Shown here piece after piece: positions 34,090-44,400 of a stretch of DNA of 64,000 nucleotides. Below the pieces are notes generated by a model. That model made no database searches. It was not told where the DNA came from and saw only the letters and a program-made list of their open reading frames with translations. Position numbers and translations under genes: made by a program. Every line of letters starts with the position of its first letter. Within the stretch, counting starts at the first letter, position 1. This stretch comes from Candidatus Rifleibacteriota bacterium (GTDB lineage: Bacteria; Muiribacteriota; Ozemobacteria; Ozemobacterales; Ozemobacteraceae): assembly GCA_015233155.1 (NCBI GenBank), contig JADFYG010000030.1, positions 1 through 64,000 on the forward strand. The letters are read 5' to 3'.

Positions 34090-35667
34090 ATGCGGATGCG
34101 GCGACTCGACGGGCGTGTGATAGCCAGCGAAAGAGACAAGCTTCTGGTATTCACGACGGACGATACGAGCCTGATTTCTCTGAAATCAGTTCAGGGCAAC
34201 GATACTCCCGCTGAACAGGTTAATAATGCCATACAGCATCTTTTCGGAAATGATGCGACGTTGCGTGGCCTTCTTTCACGACTTCCGGCCAACCCATCAA
34301 AAATGAATGCAAGAGTCCTGGCCAACTCATGGAATGGCAGTAAACCACTGATATCCGCGCTGAATATGAATCTGACGGAGAAATGCAATCTCGCATGTGT
34401 GTACTGTTACGCAAAAGGTGGTAATTATCAGCGGATTCACGAGGACATGACTCCAAAAGCCGCAGTAGCCAGCATTGAAGAGGCACTACTTAATTCAGAT
34501 CCCAGTCGTGTATTCGGCATCGAATTTTTCGGAGGGGAACCGTTGCTGAATGTGGCGGCAATTCGTGCTGTGCTTGATTTTCAAGAAAAGTCCCACCTCT
34601 GGCGCGACCGGCCGGGAGGAACCCGAAACCGCATCTCAACGAACCTGACAGTTTGTGATGACGAGCGCATCGAGCTGATTCGGCGCGGACAAATGGTTGT
34701 CAGCATATCGCTCGACGGAACCGCCGAAACCCAGAATGACCAGCGCCCATTCAAAGATGGACGCGGATCATATGAGACAATAATTGAAAACATCAGACGT
34801 TTGCGCGCGGCCTGCCCGGACCTCATCCTGGTCGCCCGTATGACAGCTTACCGTCATGATGAACAGTTGAACGCCATGACGCGTGAGTTCGCGGCTTCCG
34901 GACTCTTCGATTACGTAAGCATCTACCCCGCCGCAATCGCGAGACAAAGCAGCTCCCCTTCCCACAACAATGCTGACCACAAACATTATTATGAATCAGG
35001 CGCTTCTCATTTTTCCGCAAAATTTCGCGAGGCAATACTTGGCATCGCCGCTGATTATCCGAATTTTGTCGGCAAGGAAGGGCGATACAAAGGATTTCTT
35101 GAGCTTAATCGTCTGTGCGCAGACATTCTCACCGGACGACTGGCTCTTAACCACTGTCGTGCAGGCGCAGGTTATTTCACACTTTCCCCTGACGGATCAG
35201 TGCATCCGTGCCACCGGCTGATAGGTGACACCTCCTGTGATATTGGCGGATTGCACGTTTCCTCGGAGAAAACCATCCAGGATCTTGCGAAATGGCGAAC
35301 GACGGTAGACGAACGCCCCGTCTGCGCTTCGTGCCAGATTCGCTATCTGTGCGGCGGCGGATGTAAACAGCAGGCACATCTCAGCACATCAGACATGCTG
35401 GGCAACGATCCAAATATATGCGCCTGGGCCGATCTGCTGTTCGAAGCAGCTCTGACCATCTGCGCGAATCGCAACGAAGTCATCGACGCGAAACTTCGAA
35501 GATCCTTCGCTGAGCTGGATCGGCTTTTTGTTTTTTGCGGCCGGGAAAGTGTCCCGAACAATCGTATACTGACCGCGCTCCCTGACGAGATAACCGTTCC
35601 CGACGTCGGCCCCTGCCTGAAAAACCTTGTGCTTCGCCCCGCCTGGGTAACGCTGGAATCCGTATGA
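34090..35667 (+). CDS. radical SAM/SPASM protein
   Basis: 525 residues. An N-terminal domain of about 85 residues has no family I recognise. The radical SAM motif is C-N-L-A-C-V-Y-C with the following F-F-G-G-E-P-L-L. The C-terminal SPASM-type region has C-R-A-G-A-G-Y-F-T-L, P-D-G-S-V-H-P-C and C-A-S-C-Q-I-R-Y-L-C-G-G-G-C, giving auxiliary Fe-S clusters. Such enzymes modify peptides or mature proteins (thioethers, formylglycine, quinohemoprotein crosslinks). GGAGGA precedes the ATG. Its stop overlaps the aminotransferase start by four bases, so the two act together. I see no clear precursor peptide nearby. Confidence 0.85.
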   Translation: MRMRRLDGRVIASERDKLLVFTTDDTSLISLKSVQGNDTPAEQVNNAIQHLFGNDATLRGLLSRLPANPSKMNARVLANSWNGSKPLISALNMNLTEKCNLACVYCYAKGGNYQRIHEDMTPKAAVASIEEALLNSDPSRVFGIEFFGGEPLLNVAAIRAVLDFQEKSHLWRDRPGGTRNRISTNLTVCDDERIELIRRGQMVVSISLDGTAETQNDQRPFKDGRGSYETIIENIRRLRAACPDLILVARMTAYRHDEQLNAMTREFAASGLFDYVSIYPAAIARQSSSPSHNNADHKHYYESGASHFSAKFREAILGIAADYPNFVGKEGRYKGFLELNRLCADILTGRLALNHCRAGAGYFTLSPDGSVHPCHRLIGDTSCDIGGLHVSSEKTIQDLAKWRTTVDERPVCASCQIRYLCGGGCKQQAHLSTSDMLGNDPNICAWADLLFEAALTICANRNEVIDAKLRRSFAELDRLFVFCGRESVPNNRILTALPDEITVPDVGPCLKNLVLRPAWVTLESV

Positions 35668-36944
35668 CAACTGAACCGCGACTGTTTCCATTCGTCAAAC
35701 AGTATTATAAAAAGCCATTGTTGGTCGATCGCGCCAAAGGTTGTCGAATCTACGACGAATCAGGTAATGAATATCTCGACGCCTACGCAGGAGTAGCCAG
35801 CGTCTCTGTCGGGCACGTCAATTCGCGCGTCAACGCGCGCGTTATCGCACAAATCGGCAAAGTACATCACACAACCATGATCTACCGCACGCGGCCCATG
35901 GAAGAGTATCTTACCGCGCTTCAAACAGTACTCGGTGATCGCCTGACGCGGCATTTCTTCGTGAATTCGGGATCTGAAGCCGTTGACTTCGCTTGTCAGA
36001 CCGCGCGTGCCCGCCGTAATCGCCCTCTGATAATCAGTTTTTCCGAGGGGTTTCACGGAGGAACATACTTAGGGAAATCGGCCACCGGTCTGCCTGCATG
36101 GCAACCGGCATTTGGCGGCGACCCGAACATACACTTTCACCCGATCGAGCCGTGCCGCAGCTGTGAGGAGGCAAAATTCGATCCGCGGGCGAAACGTTTT
36201 TCCCCACTCTCCATTGATTGTTCGGCACATTGTCTGAATGACCTCGAAACCATTTTGCACGTTCGAGGCGGAGAAACCGCCGCCGTATTGATCGAGCCTG
36301 TTCTCGGTGTGGGAGGTATCCTGACCCCTTCCGCCGGATTCTTCAAACGACTGACCGCGATCTGTCGCACAAATGAGATCGACCTCATCTGCGATGAAGT
36401 CCAGACTGGCTTTGGACGCTGCGGTGGCGATCTTTTCGCCTTCAGACGGATCGGTTTCGAACCAGACATCCTTTGCATGGCCAAGGGAATCGCGAATGGT
36501 TTCCCTCTTGGCTTAGTTTCGGCCACGGAAGACGCCGTGCGTGGGATGGCAGACAAGCTGCACTTTTGCACCTTTGGCGGCAACCCGGTATCATGCGCAG
36601 CCGCGGATGAAACCCTGAAAATACTGCTCGAAGAGCGGCTTGCAGAACACTCGGCCGAAATTGGCGAGCGCCTCATGAAGAATCTGTCTGATACATTATT
36701 CGATGTAGACGCTGTTCTCGAGATTCGCGGCCTTGGATTGATGATCGGTATCGAGATGGCTGATCCGGCACTCGCGGCAAATATCCACGAAAACGCCTAT
36801 GGACGCGGCCTGCTGATCGGTCTTGGCGGGCGAAGACGCAATACACTTCGTATTGAACCACCTCTTGTATTCACGGCGGCGGATGCCGATCAAACGGTAG
36901 ATCTGCTTGTAGCCGCGATTCGCGAGGAAACCAGCCGCGCGTAA
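35664..36944 (+). CDS. class III PLP-dependent aminotransferase
   Basis: 426 residues of the ornithine/GABA/alanine-glyoxylate type. It has V-N-S-G-S-E-A-V-D-F at the phosphate site, D-E-V-Q-T-G-F-G-R and the Schiff-base Lys in M-A-K-G-I-A-N-G. A four-Cys insertion between residues ~150 and 190 (C-R-S-C-E-E, then C-S-A-H-C) is unusual and could bind metal. It is coupled to the radical SAM/SPASM gene by an ATGA overlap, suggesting it aminates or deaminates the substrate or product of that enzyme. The exact substrate cannot be read from sequence. Confidence 0.85.
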   Translation: MTTEPRLFPFVKQYYKKPLLVDRAKGCRIYDESGNEYLDAYAGVASVSVGHVNSRVNARVIAQIGKVHHTTMIYRTRPMEEYLTALQTVLGDRLTRHFFVNSGSEAVDFACQTARARRNRPLIISFSEGFHGGTYLGKSATGLPAWQPAFGGDPNIHFHPIEPCRSCEEAKFDPRAKRFSPLSIDCSAHCLNDLETILHVRGGETAAVLIEPVLGVGGILTPSAGFFKRLTAICRTNEIDLICDEVQTGFGRCGGDLFAFRRIGFEPDILCMAKGIANGFPLGLVSATEDAVRGMADKLHFCTFGGNPVSCAAADETLKILLEERLAEHSAEIGERLMKNLSDTLFDVDAVLEIRGLGLMIGIEMADPALAANIHENAYGRGLLIGLGGRRRNTLRIEPPLVFTAADADQTVDLLVAAIREETSRA

Positions 36945-37009
36945 ATTTGAAACGCGTCCTCGAAGAATTATAGCCATCCACGAGATGACATTACACCCGT
37001 GAAGCGCAA

Positions 37010-37038
37010 AGCGGCGCGCCCGGCGGTCGCGCCCTACC
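37010..37038. repeat. GC-rich REP-like element, copy B (half)
   Basis: The 29-base segment with GGCGCGCCCGGCGGTCGCG and then CCCTACC equals the reverse complement of the left arm of copy A. Only one arm is present, in the gap between the aminotransferase and a small minus-strand gene. Confidence 0.75.
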
Positions 37039-37060
37039 TTTAATGCGTTTGCCCGTAGGG

Positions 37061-37354
37061 TCAGCCGGCGAAAAAAGTCTCGGTTGGATAATATGCGCGA
37101 TCATCGAGTTGGAATACTTCTAGGCGGACATCGTCAGGATACTCGACCAGAAACCCGGTCTCCTTCGGATGAGCCCTGGAAACCATGATCCGGTGGCTTT
37201 CGACGCCTGACAAAACCGGCACGGCTTCGACGAGAGGCTTCCCACCACTGAACGAACGCGTGATGGAGGATTGATAAGCCGTCTTACCGGACGCGACAAA
37301 CTGCAGATGCAATAAGTAATACTCCGGGGTCCATTGGTATGAAAATGTTTTCAT
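37061..37354 (-). CDS. small hypothetical protein next to AmrS-type gene
   Basis: A 97-residue protein opening M-K-T-F-S-Y-Q-W-T-P-E-Y-Y and ending in Y-P-T-E-T-F-F-A-G. The composition (many aromatic and beta-forming residues) and length are protein-like, and it lies directly behind the AmmeMemoRadiSam-type gene on the same strand. No good ribosome site precedes the ATG. A TTG at 37384 overlapping the upstream gene by 11 bases is an alternative start. No family recognised. Confidence 0.5.
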   Translation of the reverse strand: MKTFSYQWTPEYYLLHLQFVASGKTAYQSSITRSFSGGKPLVEAVPVLSGVESHRIMVSRAHPKETGFLVEYPDDVRLEVFQLDDRAYYPTETFFAG

Positions 37355-37373
37355 ATGTAGTATTTTCGCAAGC

Positions 37374-38486
37374 TCACAATGCAAGCTCGGCCTGGCAATC
37401 TGAAGGATCTATTTCTTTGACCGTCGTCTTGTAACCACATTTTTTGCATTCACCTTTCGGTCCCAACGCTGGTTTCAGATATGTATTCAATCCGTATCGC
37501 TGAATCAACAATTCCTTGCATTCCGGGCAATATGTGTTGAGTCCCTCGCTCTCGAATGCATTTCCGATGTATGGATACTTCAAACCAGCGTCTCGCGCAC
37601 GATTTCTAGCAGCCATGACATCTTCAATCGGAGTCTTTTCATACTGCATATATTTGTAATCAGGATGGAATCGGGTGAAATGAATTGGAGTGTCCACCGT
37701 CAATTCATTCTTGATGAAATTTATCATCTTATCGTAGTTATCATTCGTATTTGTTAACCCGGTCACGACAAGATTGCTTATCTCATAATGAATGCCGGAT
37801 TTATGAACCTGTTTAGCGTTAGCCAACACCGGAGGCAACCAGCCTTTCGTGAACTTCGTATAGTAATCTTCGTCCATGGCCTTGATGGAAATAGCAAACA
37901 CATCGATAACTTTCAGCAGCTCAGAGACGGCTTCCGGGGTCAGGAAAAATGCGGATTTGAACAGATTCTTCAGTCCGACTTTTTTTGCCTCCCGTGCCGT
38001 ATCGATGACGAATTCGAACCAGACCGCCGGATCGTTGTAGGTCCAGGAGAGGATCTTCACCTTATTCTGAATCGCTGTATCGATGACCTGCTTGGAAGTG
38101 TATTCATGAATAGTTTCCGGGTCCGTGTACTGAAACTGAGAATACTTCCAGTTCTGGCAATAATCGCAGTCGAGGTTGCACCCGAAATTCCCGAGCGACA
38201 GAATTTTCCCGCCTGGCATATAGTTATGTATAGCCTCTGTCTCGATTCGCTCGATGGTTACATGCGTGGCCTTGCCATAGGATTGTGCGTACAAAATCCC
38301 GTCCAGATTACGACGTACCTTGCAAAAGCCGACATTTCCTACCCCGATCACACACTTTCGCGGGCAGAGATAGCACGCCACGGAACCGTTATCGTTTTTT
38401 GTATACAAATAGGCTTCCTTGGTTTTATCCGCCCATTTCAGGTGAAGATCGTGCCGGGCCGTGTCGGGGGTATAAACATTACTCAT
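37374..38486 (-). CDS. amrS: AmmeMemoRadiSam-system radical SAM enzyme
   Basis: 370 residues. The N-terminal zinc or Fe-S motif is C-Y-L-C-P-R-K-C, followed by G-F-C-K-V-R. The radical SAM motif is N-L-D-C-D-Y-C-Q-N-W within G-N-F-G-C-N. The C-terminus has two C-P-E-C/C-K-K-C knuckles, a variable feature. The family is named for frequent association with AMMECR1 and Memo domain proteins, neither of which is in the window. The substrate is unknown. The start at 38486 follows AAAGGA; an upstream in-frame Met is rejected for lack of a site. Confidence 0.85.
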   Translation of the reverse strand: MSNVYTPDTARHDLHLKWADKTKEAYLYTKNDNGSVACYLCPRKCVIGVGNVGFCKVRRNLDGILYAQSYGKATHVTIERIETEAIHNYMPGGKILSLGNFGCNLDCDYCQNWKYSQFQYTDPETIHEYTSKQVIDTAIQNKVKILSWTYNDPAVWFEFVIDTAREAKKVGLKNLFKSAFFLTPEAVSELLKVIDVFAISIKAMDEDYYTKFTKGWLPPVLANAKQVHKSGIHYEISNLVVTGLTNTNDNYDKMINFIKNELTVDTPIHFTRFHPDYKYMQYEKTPIEDVMAARNRARDAGLKYPYIGNAFESEGLNTYCPECKELLIQRYGLNTYLKPALGPKGECKKCGYKTTVKEIDPSDCQAELAL

Positions 38487-38692
38487 CTTGCAATTCCTTT
38501 TTTCAGTGGCGATCTCACACAAAGAGTTCACCACGGTTTTCGCTGAAGTTGCATCAGCCCTAAAATGAAATCGACAGCGAGTATACGCCTGTTCTTAGAG
38601 TTTGTCCATTTTGGACAGGATGCCCAGAGCAAACGCATTAAAAACCGGGAATTGGCCTATAGCGCGGCTCTCGATACAATAACTATGACTAC

Positions 38693-38938
38693 GGTAGGGC
38701 GTGACCGCCGGGCACGCCGCATTTTTTGCCGCAAGCATTTTTGGCGGGCCCGGCGAAGGTGTGAAAAAAAGGAGGTTCTCAGCAACCATTTCGAGACAGC
38801 GAAGCGCTGTCCTGGAGCGAATTTCCCTGACCGGAATTACCAGGGTATATTTATTCTCACCTTCGGCGGTCCCGCCCTACCTCAAAGTGAAACCGTGCTA
38901 TTCAAGCTATTCATCGGTGAAGAAGTAAACGACCCTGG
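38693..38938. repeat. GC-rich REP/MITE-like element, copy C
   Basis: It lies in the 558-base gene-free gap at 38487-39044. The left arm is GGTAGGGCGTGACCGCCGGG (38693). The arms are separated by about 100 extra bases bounded by GCGAAGGTG and CACCTTCGGC. The right arm is CGGCGGTCCCGCCCTACC. A right flank (CTATTCAAGC at about 38898 to GACCCTGG) is shared with copy D. A frame of 155 codons crosses it but looks non-coding. Confidence 0.75.
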
Positions 38939-39044
38939 GATGTCTCGCAACAAAAATAGGCCGGGCTTTCGAGGCCGAAGCGTTGCTTTCCCTCCGGATT
39001 TTCAAGCTGTTTTTGGGTTCGTGAATACCTGAGCCAGAGACTCT

Positions 39045-41099
39045 TTATTTGGCAAGGGGGAAAAAAACGTGAAAAGAAGCACCCTTGCCAGGGATACTCT
39101 CGGTTTCAATCCAGCCCCCATGATCCTGAACGATGGTTTTTACCATATAAAGGCCAAGACCGGTTCCCCCCCGCCAGCCTTTTGTGGTGCGAAAAGGCTC
39201 GAACAAATGGGCTTTGGCCTCGGTGTCAAAACCTGGCCCCGAATCACAAACCGACAACCGTATAAAGCTGGATTTTTCGGATTGTCTAGAGGGATCCTCG
39301 TTTGAAAAATGCTCGGAAAGTTCAATTCGAAGAACGCCACTTTCCAGGCTGTCCATAGCCTGAAGCCCATTTTTTACCAAATTAAGGAGAACCTGCTGGA
39401 TTTGCACCGGATCGGCAAGACAAGTGTCATGGATTGCCTCGGTATGGAATTCGAAGCGAACTTCTTTTTTGGCGATCGCATTAAACAACGGAATCGCCTC
39501 CTGAATGATTTTGCCGATTTGTACCATTGTTTTGCACGAAGATGAGCCTTTAAGTATGTTTTGCATCTGACGAACCATAATCGCGGCTGAGTTAGTCGCT
39601 TTCTGAATTGCCGAAACACAATCAAGGGAATTTTCATTGCCCGACTGCTGAGAAATCAGGTCGATATTCCCCTGGATGATTCCAAGGAGATTGTTGAAAT
39701 CGTGGGCGATTCCCCCCGAATACAAACCGATGGTTTTCAACCGATCATCCTGTCTTTCTTTTACCTCTTTTTCAATTTGAAGGGTTATATCGAAGGTGAC
39801 ACCGACCGCGTGCAGAACATGAAAGTGCTGTATGTCTATGTTGACGTGCTTTACATCTATGTTGTTTGCCAGCTCATTGAGCCACAACCAGTGACCGTTT
39901 TTGTGCCGAAAACGGTATCGGATGGAATAAGATTTATTCAATGATGCAAGACGGTGAACATTTTCTTCGACGAATTGCCTATCTTCGGGATGGATGGAGT
40001 CACTGAATAAATTTTGATCTTTCAGATCATCAGGGGAATAGCCGGTGATGTCGAGAACCTGACGGCTGAAAAAGCTCCGTTGGGCGCATTTGGAGAGCCC
40101 CCAGACAAACCCCGGAAGCACATCCACCAGTGATTGGAATTGAGCTTCCTGAATCTCCAATTTTTCGGACTTTGCGGAAACGTCCTTGTTCAATTGTCGA
40201 TTAAATTCGGTCAAAGAAGCATGTTCCGCGCTTAAATCCCGGTTCAGCTCGGAAATGATCCTGACATTCTCCGCCAGGCTTTTTTTCTGGCGAATGAATT
40301 CGATCAGATTCGAAACTTTAGCTTTGAAAATTTCAGGAGGATATGGGGAAAGAATGTAATGAATCACTCCCAGGGAATATCCCAGGGCAATATCTTCTCG
40401 CGCAGCTTTCACCGCAGTCACCAGGATTATCGGGAGATTTTGGAATCGGTCGTTCGATTTCACCAGGCGAACCAGTTCAAAACCATCCATTTCAGGCATT
40501 TTGACGTCGGCAATCAAAAGGTCAACCGGAGTATGGAGAAGAATGCTTAACGCCTCCCTGCCGGAATTGACGGTCAGAATGTGCTCGCCTAAGTCATCCA
40601 TGACTGCCTTCATGGTTTGCAGATTGCGGAGATCGTCATCCACCAAAAGTATGGTGATTTGTCCTTTCGCGGATCGGGAAAACCCTATCATCGCCTTTTC
40701 AAGCTGACGTTCCTGCAGGAAAAGATCTATGAAAAACTGTAATTTCGCTTTTAACGCATCGGTTGAAAACGGTTTGGTCAGATAATCCACTGCTCCAAGG
40801 GCAAAACCCCTGCTGAAATCAGTTTCCGAGAGGCATGCGGCTGTCAGCAAAATTATCGGTGTTTTCTGGTTTTTTTCCAGACCCCGGATAAGGGCGGCAG
40901 TTTCAAAACCATCCATGATCGGCATGGAAACATCAAGGAGAATCACAGCCACATCTATTTTCCTGAGAATTTCGAGGGCTTCCTGTCCGGAGGAGGCTGT
41001 CCGAATCTCCATTGGCATATCCCCGAGTGCGGCGGTTAAGGCAAGGATGTTCTCCTTGCGATCATCTACAAACAGCGCAACCGCTTTTTGATCTGTCAT
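39045..41099 (-). CDS. hybrid histidine kinase REC-REC-PAS-HisKA-HATPase
   Basis: 684 residues, soluble. Receiver 1 (phospho-Asp in I-L-L-D-V-S-M-P-I-M-D-G) and receiver 2 (I-A-D-V-K-M-P-E-M-D-G) are followed by a coiled coil (~residues 265-315), a PAS domain, an H-box of the G-G-I-A-H-D-F-N-N-L-L type and an HATPase with D-S-G-P-G-F and G-T-G-L-G-L-Y-M-V. Tandem N-terminal receivers suggest it integrates phosphorelay signals, possibly from the multi-HAMP kinase upstream. AAGGAAG precedes the ATG. Confidence 0.9.
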   Translation of the reverse strand: MTDQKAVALFVDDRKENILALTAALGDMPMEIRTASSGQEALEILRKIDVAVILLDVSMPIMDGFETAALIRGLEKNQKTPIILLTAACLSETDFSRGFALGAVDYLTKPFSTDALKAKLQFFIDLFLQERQLEKAMIGFSRSAKGQITILLVDDDLRNLQTMKAVMDDLGEHILTVNSGREALSILLHTPVDLLIADVKMPEMDGFELVRLVKSNDRFQNLPIILVTAVKAAREDIALGYSLGVIHYILSPYPPEIFKAKVSNLIEFIRQKKSLAENVRIISELNRDLSAEHASLTEFNRQLNKDVSAKSEKLEIQEAQFQSLVDVLPGFVWGLSKCAQRSFFSRQVLDITGYSPDDLKDQNLFSDSIHPEDRQFVEENVHRLASLNKSYSIRYRFRHKNGHWLWLNELANNIDVKHVNIDIQHFHVLHAVGVTFDITLQIEKEVKERQDDRLKTIGLYSGGIAHDFNNLLGIIQGNIDLISQQSGNENSLDCVSAIQKATNSAAIMVRQMQNILKGSSSCKTMVQIGKIIQEAIPLFNAIAKKEVRFEFHTEAIHDTCLADPVQIQQVLLNLVKNGLQAMDSLESGVLRIELSEHFSNEDPSRQSEKSSFIRLSVCDSGPGFDTEAKAHLFEPFRTTKGWRGGTGLGLYMVKTIVQDHGGWIETESIPGKGASFHVFFPLAK

Positions 41100-41228
41100 A
41101 TTTGCACTTCCTTAATAGCATATACTCACAACGGCGAGGATATGGCGTCACTTTCGAACACGCCTTTTTTATTTTCGACGCGCCCTATTGAACAATCTCA
41201 CTTATATTATAGCCACCAGCCCCAGAGC

Positions 41229-41386
41229 CTGGGTCATTTAACTCTCGACAGGCAGGGCCGCGACCGCCGGGCGCGCCGCATCCTTTCCCACGAGCTTTCT
41301 CGGCGGGCCCTGCGGTCCCGCCCCTCCCCTTCGTTGAAATCAGTCTATTCAAGCCATTATACGGCGGAGAATTAAATGACCCTGGC
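41229..41386. repeat. GC-rich REP/MITE-like element, copy D
   Basis: It lies in the 334-base gap at 41100-41433. The core is GGGCCGCGACCGCCGGGCGC, then about 30 bases, then GGCGGGCCCTGCGGTCCCG. Outer near-perfect arms GGGTCATTTAACTCTC and GAGAATTAAATGACCC enclose it. The right flank matches copy C. The nested inverted repeats resemble a small non-autonomous mobile element. Confidence 0.75.
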
Positions 41387-41433
41387 ACAGAGCCAATATA
41401 GTGGATTTCAAAGAAAGCTTGTGACACTGAGCA

Positions 41434-44400
41434 TTAGCGGGAAAGCCATGCGCGCATCATGGAAAGCAACTGGTCCGTGTTAACAGGCTTGGCGATATAA
41501 TCGGATGCGCCGGCTTCAATGCATTTTTCCCGATCACCCTTCATTGCTTTCGCGGTCAGGGCAATAATCGGCAGATCCTTCAATTTTTCGATCCCGCGAA
41601 TTTCACGAATTGTGGCATATCCGTCCATTTCGGGCATCATGATATCCATGAGTACCAAATCAATTTGGGAACTATTCTTTACTATTTCGCAGGCTTCCTT
41701 GCCGTTTTCAGCTGAAAACAGCTTCATGCCGTGTTTTTCCAAAAAACCCGTCAAGGCAAAGATGTTGCGAACATCGTCATCTACGATCAAAACAGTCTTG
41801 CCACTCAGGACAAAATCGGAAACACTGTTTCTACTGGATTTTTTCGCGAACGAATCGCCTTCCGCAAAAGCGTTAATCAGGGCCTCCCTGCCGACTGTTC
41901 GGGACGGTTGCCTTCTGATGTTATGTCCGGCCACGGAATTCAATATTTTAGGGGGGAGAGTATTTTTGCCCGACTCATCTTGGAGATCGTTTCCGGAACC
42001 GATGGCCGTTACTTCTTTTTCAAGATTATTCGGCAAATAGAAGGTAAATAAGCTTCCTTCGCCCACCTTGCTGGCAACCTTGATTTCTCCCCCGAGCAAT
42101 CGGACAATCTCACGGCTTATGGACAGCCCCAAACCGGTCCCACCATATCTTCTCGCGGTAGTTCCATCAGCCTGCTGAAATGCCTCAAAAACGAGTTGGA
42201 GCTTATCGGCCGGAATTCCTATTCCGGTATCCGAAACCGAAAAACCGATAACCTGGTTCGCTGTGCTTAAACACAGTCTTTCCCGACTCCATCCTTCGGT
42301 AGCGACTTCCATTCTGAATCGGATGCTCCCTTTTGCTGTAAACTTGAAGGAGTTTGAAAGAAGATTTTTGATGATTTGCTGTACACGCTTGAGGTCAGTT
42401 ACTATGAATTGTGGAAGATGCGGCCCTCTTTCGATCAGGTATTCAACACCCTTTTTCTCCGCGACATGTCTGAAGTTTTTTTCGGCAAAATCATGAATTT
42501 CATCGAAGAAAACCTCAGTTGCATCAACGGAAGCCGTTCCCGATTCGATCTTGGACAGATCAAGGATTTCATTTATCAGTGAAAGCAGATCGTTGCCGCT
42601 GGAATTGATCGTGTCCGCATATTCGACTTGTTTTTGGGTCAGATTCTTCTCAGTATTCTCAGCCAGGTTTTGGGAGAGAATCAAAAGGCTGTTAAGTGGT
42701 GTCCGCAATTCATGCGACATGTTGGCAAGGAATTCCGATTTATATTTTGATGTGAGGGCCAGCTGAGCGGCTTTATCCTCAAGGGCAAGCCGTGCCTGTT
42801 CGACTTCCTTGTTCTTTGCCTCGACCTCTGCGTTTTGATCGACAAGAAGCCTGGCTTTTTCTCCAAGTTCATCGTTGGTCTGCTGAAGTTTTTCCTGCTG
42901 GCTCTTGAGTTCCTGCGACATCTTTTGGGATTGCTTGAGCAGTTCTTCCGTGCGCATATCCGCTTCTATCGTATTGAGAACAATTCCAAGTATTTCAGCC
43001 AGCTGTTCGAGGAAATCCAGTTGAGTCTGGGTAAACCGTTCGAATGACGCCAGCTCGATGACGGCTTTGACCTGGGCTTCGAAAAGCACCGGCAAAACAA
43101 CGATGTTAAAAGGTTTTGCCTCCCCCAGCCCCGAATGAATCTGAATGTAATCGTCGGGAACGTTGGTGATAAGGATTCGCTCCTTTTCGTAAGCGCATTG
43201 TCCAACTAAACCTTCGCCGATGGCATACTCCGTGGACAGGTTTTTGCGTTCCCGAAAAGCAAACCCTGCGATCATCTTGAGTTTTTGGCTGTCCTCGGAG
43301 GTTTCCATGGAAAAAAACAAGCCATGTTTCGCGTTGACGACCTTGCCCAACTCCGAAAGAAGCATTTTTGCCACAGTAACCAGATCTTTTTGCCCCTGGA
43401 GCATCCGGGTAAAACTCCCAAGGGTCGTCTTTAGCCAGTCTTGTTCGGTATTCTTCTGGGTTCTTTCGCGCAAATTGCGAATCATCTCATTAATGATGTC
43501 TTTCAAGGTGGCTAATTCCCCCTCGGCTTCCACCCGCACCGTACGCGTCAGATCACCCTTGATGACCGCCTGGGTAACCTCCGAAATGGCACGAACCTGT
43601 GAAGTAAGATTTCCAGCGAGCTGATTCACGTTATTGGTGAGATCCAGCCAGGTCCCGGCAGCACCGGGGACGTTGGCCTGGCCGCCTAATTTCCCTTCGA
43701 CGCCGACTTCACGGGCAACTCCGGAAACCTGATCAGCAAAAACAGCCAGGGTATCCGTCATGCTATTGATGGTTTCGGCGAGGGTCGCTATTTCCCCCTT
43801 GGCCTGAACCGTCAATCGTTGTTTCAAGGAGCCATTGGCGACCGCGGTAACCACTTTCGCGATTCCGCGGACCTGGTCAGTGAGGTTGCTGGCCATCATA
43901 TTGACGTTGTCTGTCAGATCTTTCCAGGTGCCGCCGACTCCGTGAACCACGGCTTGTCCGCCGAGTATCCCTTCAGAACCGACCTCCCGGGCCACGCGTA
44001 TAACTTCAGATGAAAGCAAACTGAGCTGATCGACCAGGGCATTGATCGTATTCTTGAGTTCAAGAATCTCGTTTTTGGCATCGACAGTAATTTTTTTCGA
44101 CAAATCCCCGTTGGCAACCGCGGTCGTCACCTGGGAAATATTTCGTACCTGGCTGGTGAGATTCGAAGCCATGTGATTCACGCTATCGGTGAGTTCTTTC
44201 CAGGTGCCGCCAACACCCAGAACCATTGCCTGGCCCCCAAGCTGTCCATCGGTGCCTACTTCGCGGGACACGCGCATGACTTCCGCAGCGAACCTGCCTA
44301 GCTGGTCAACCATAGTATTGATGGTGTTCTTGAGTTCCAGGATTTCACCCTGGGCCTCAACTCCTATTTTTCGGGAAAGATCTCCGTTCGCGACGGCGGT

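Noticed and set aside
34014..34214. 66-codon frame ahead of the SPASM radical SAM gene, considered as a precursor peptide
   Set aside because: Most of it overlaps the enzyme gene in another frame, and it has no typical leader or core features.
38565..39032. 155-codon plus-strand frame in the gap before the double-receiver kinase
   Set aside because: It runs straight through repeat copy C and has repeat-derived Arg-rich sequence; no protein character or ribosome site.
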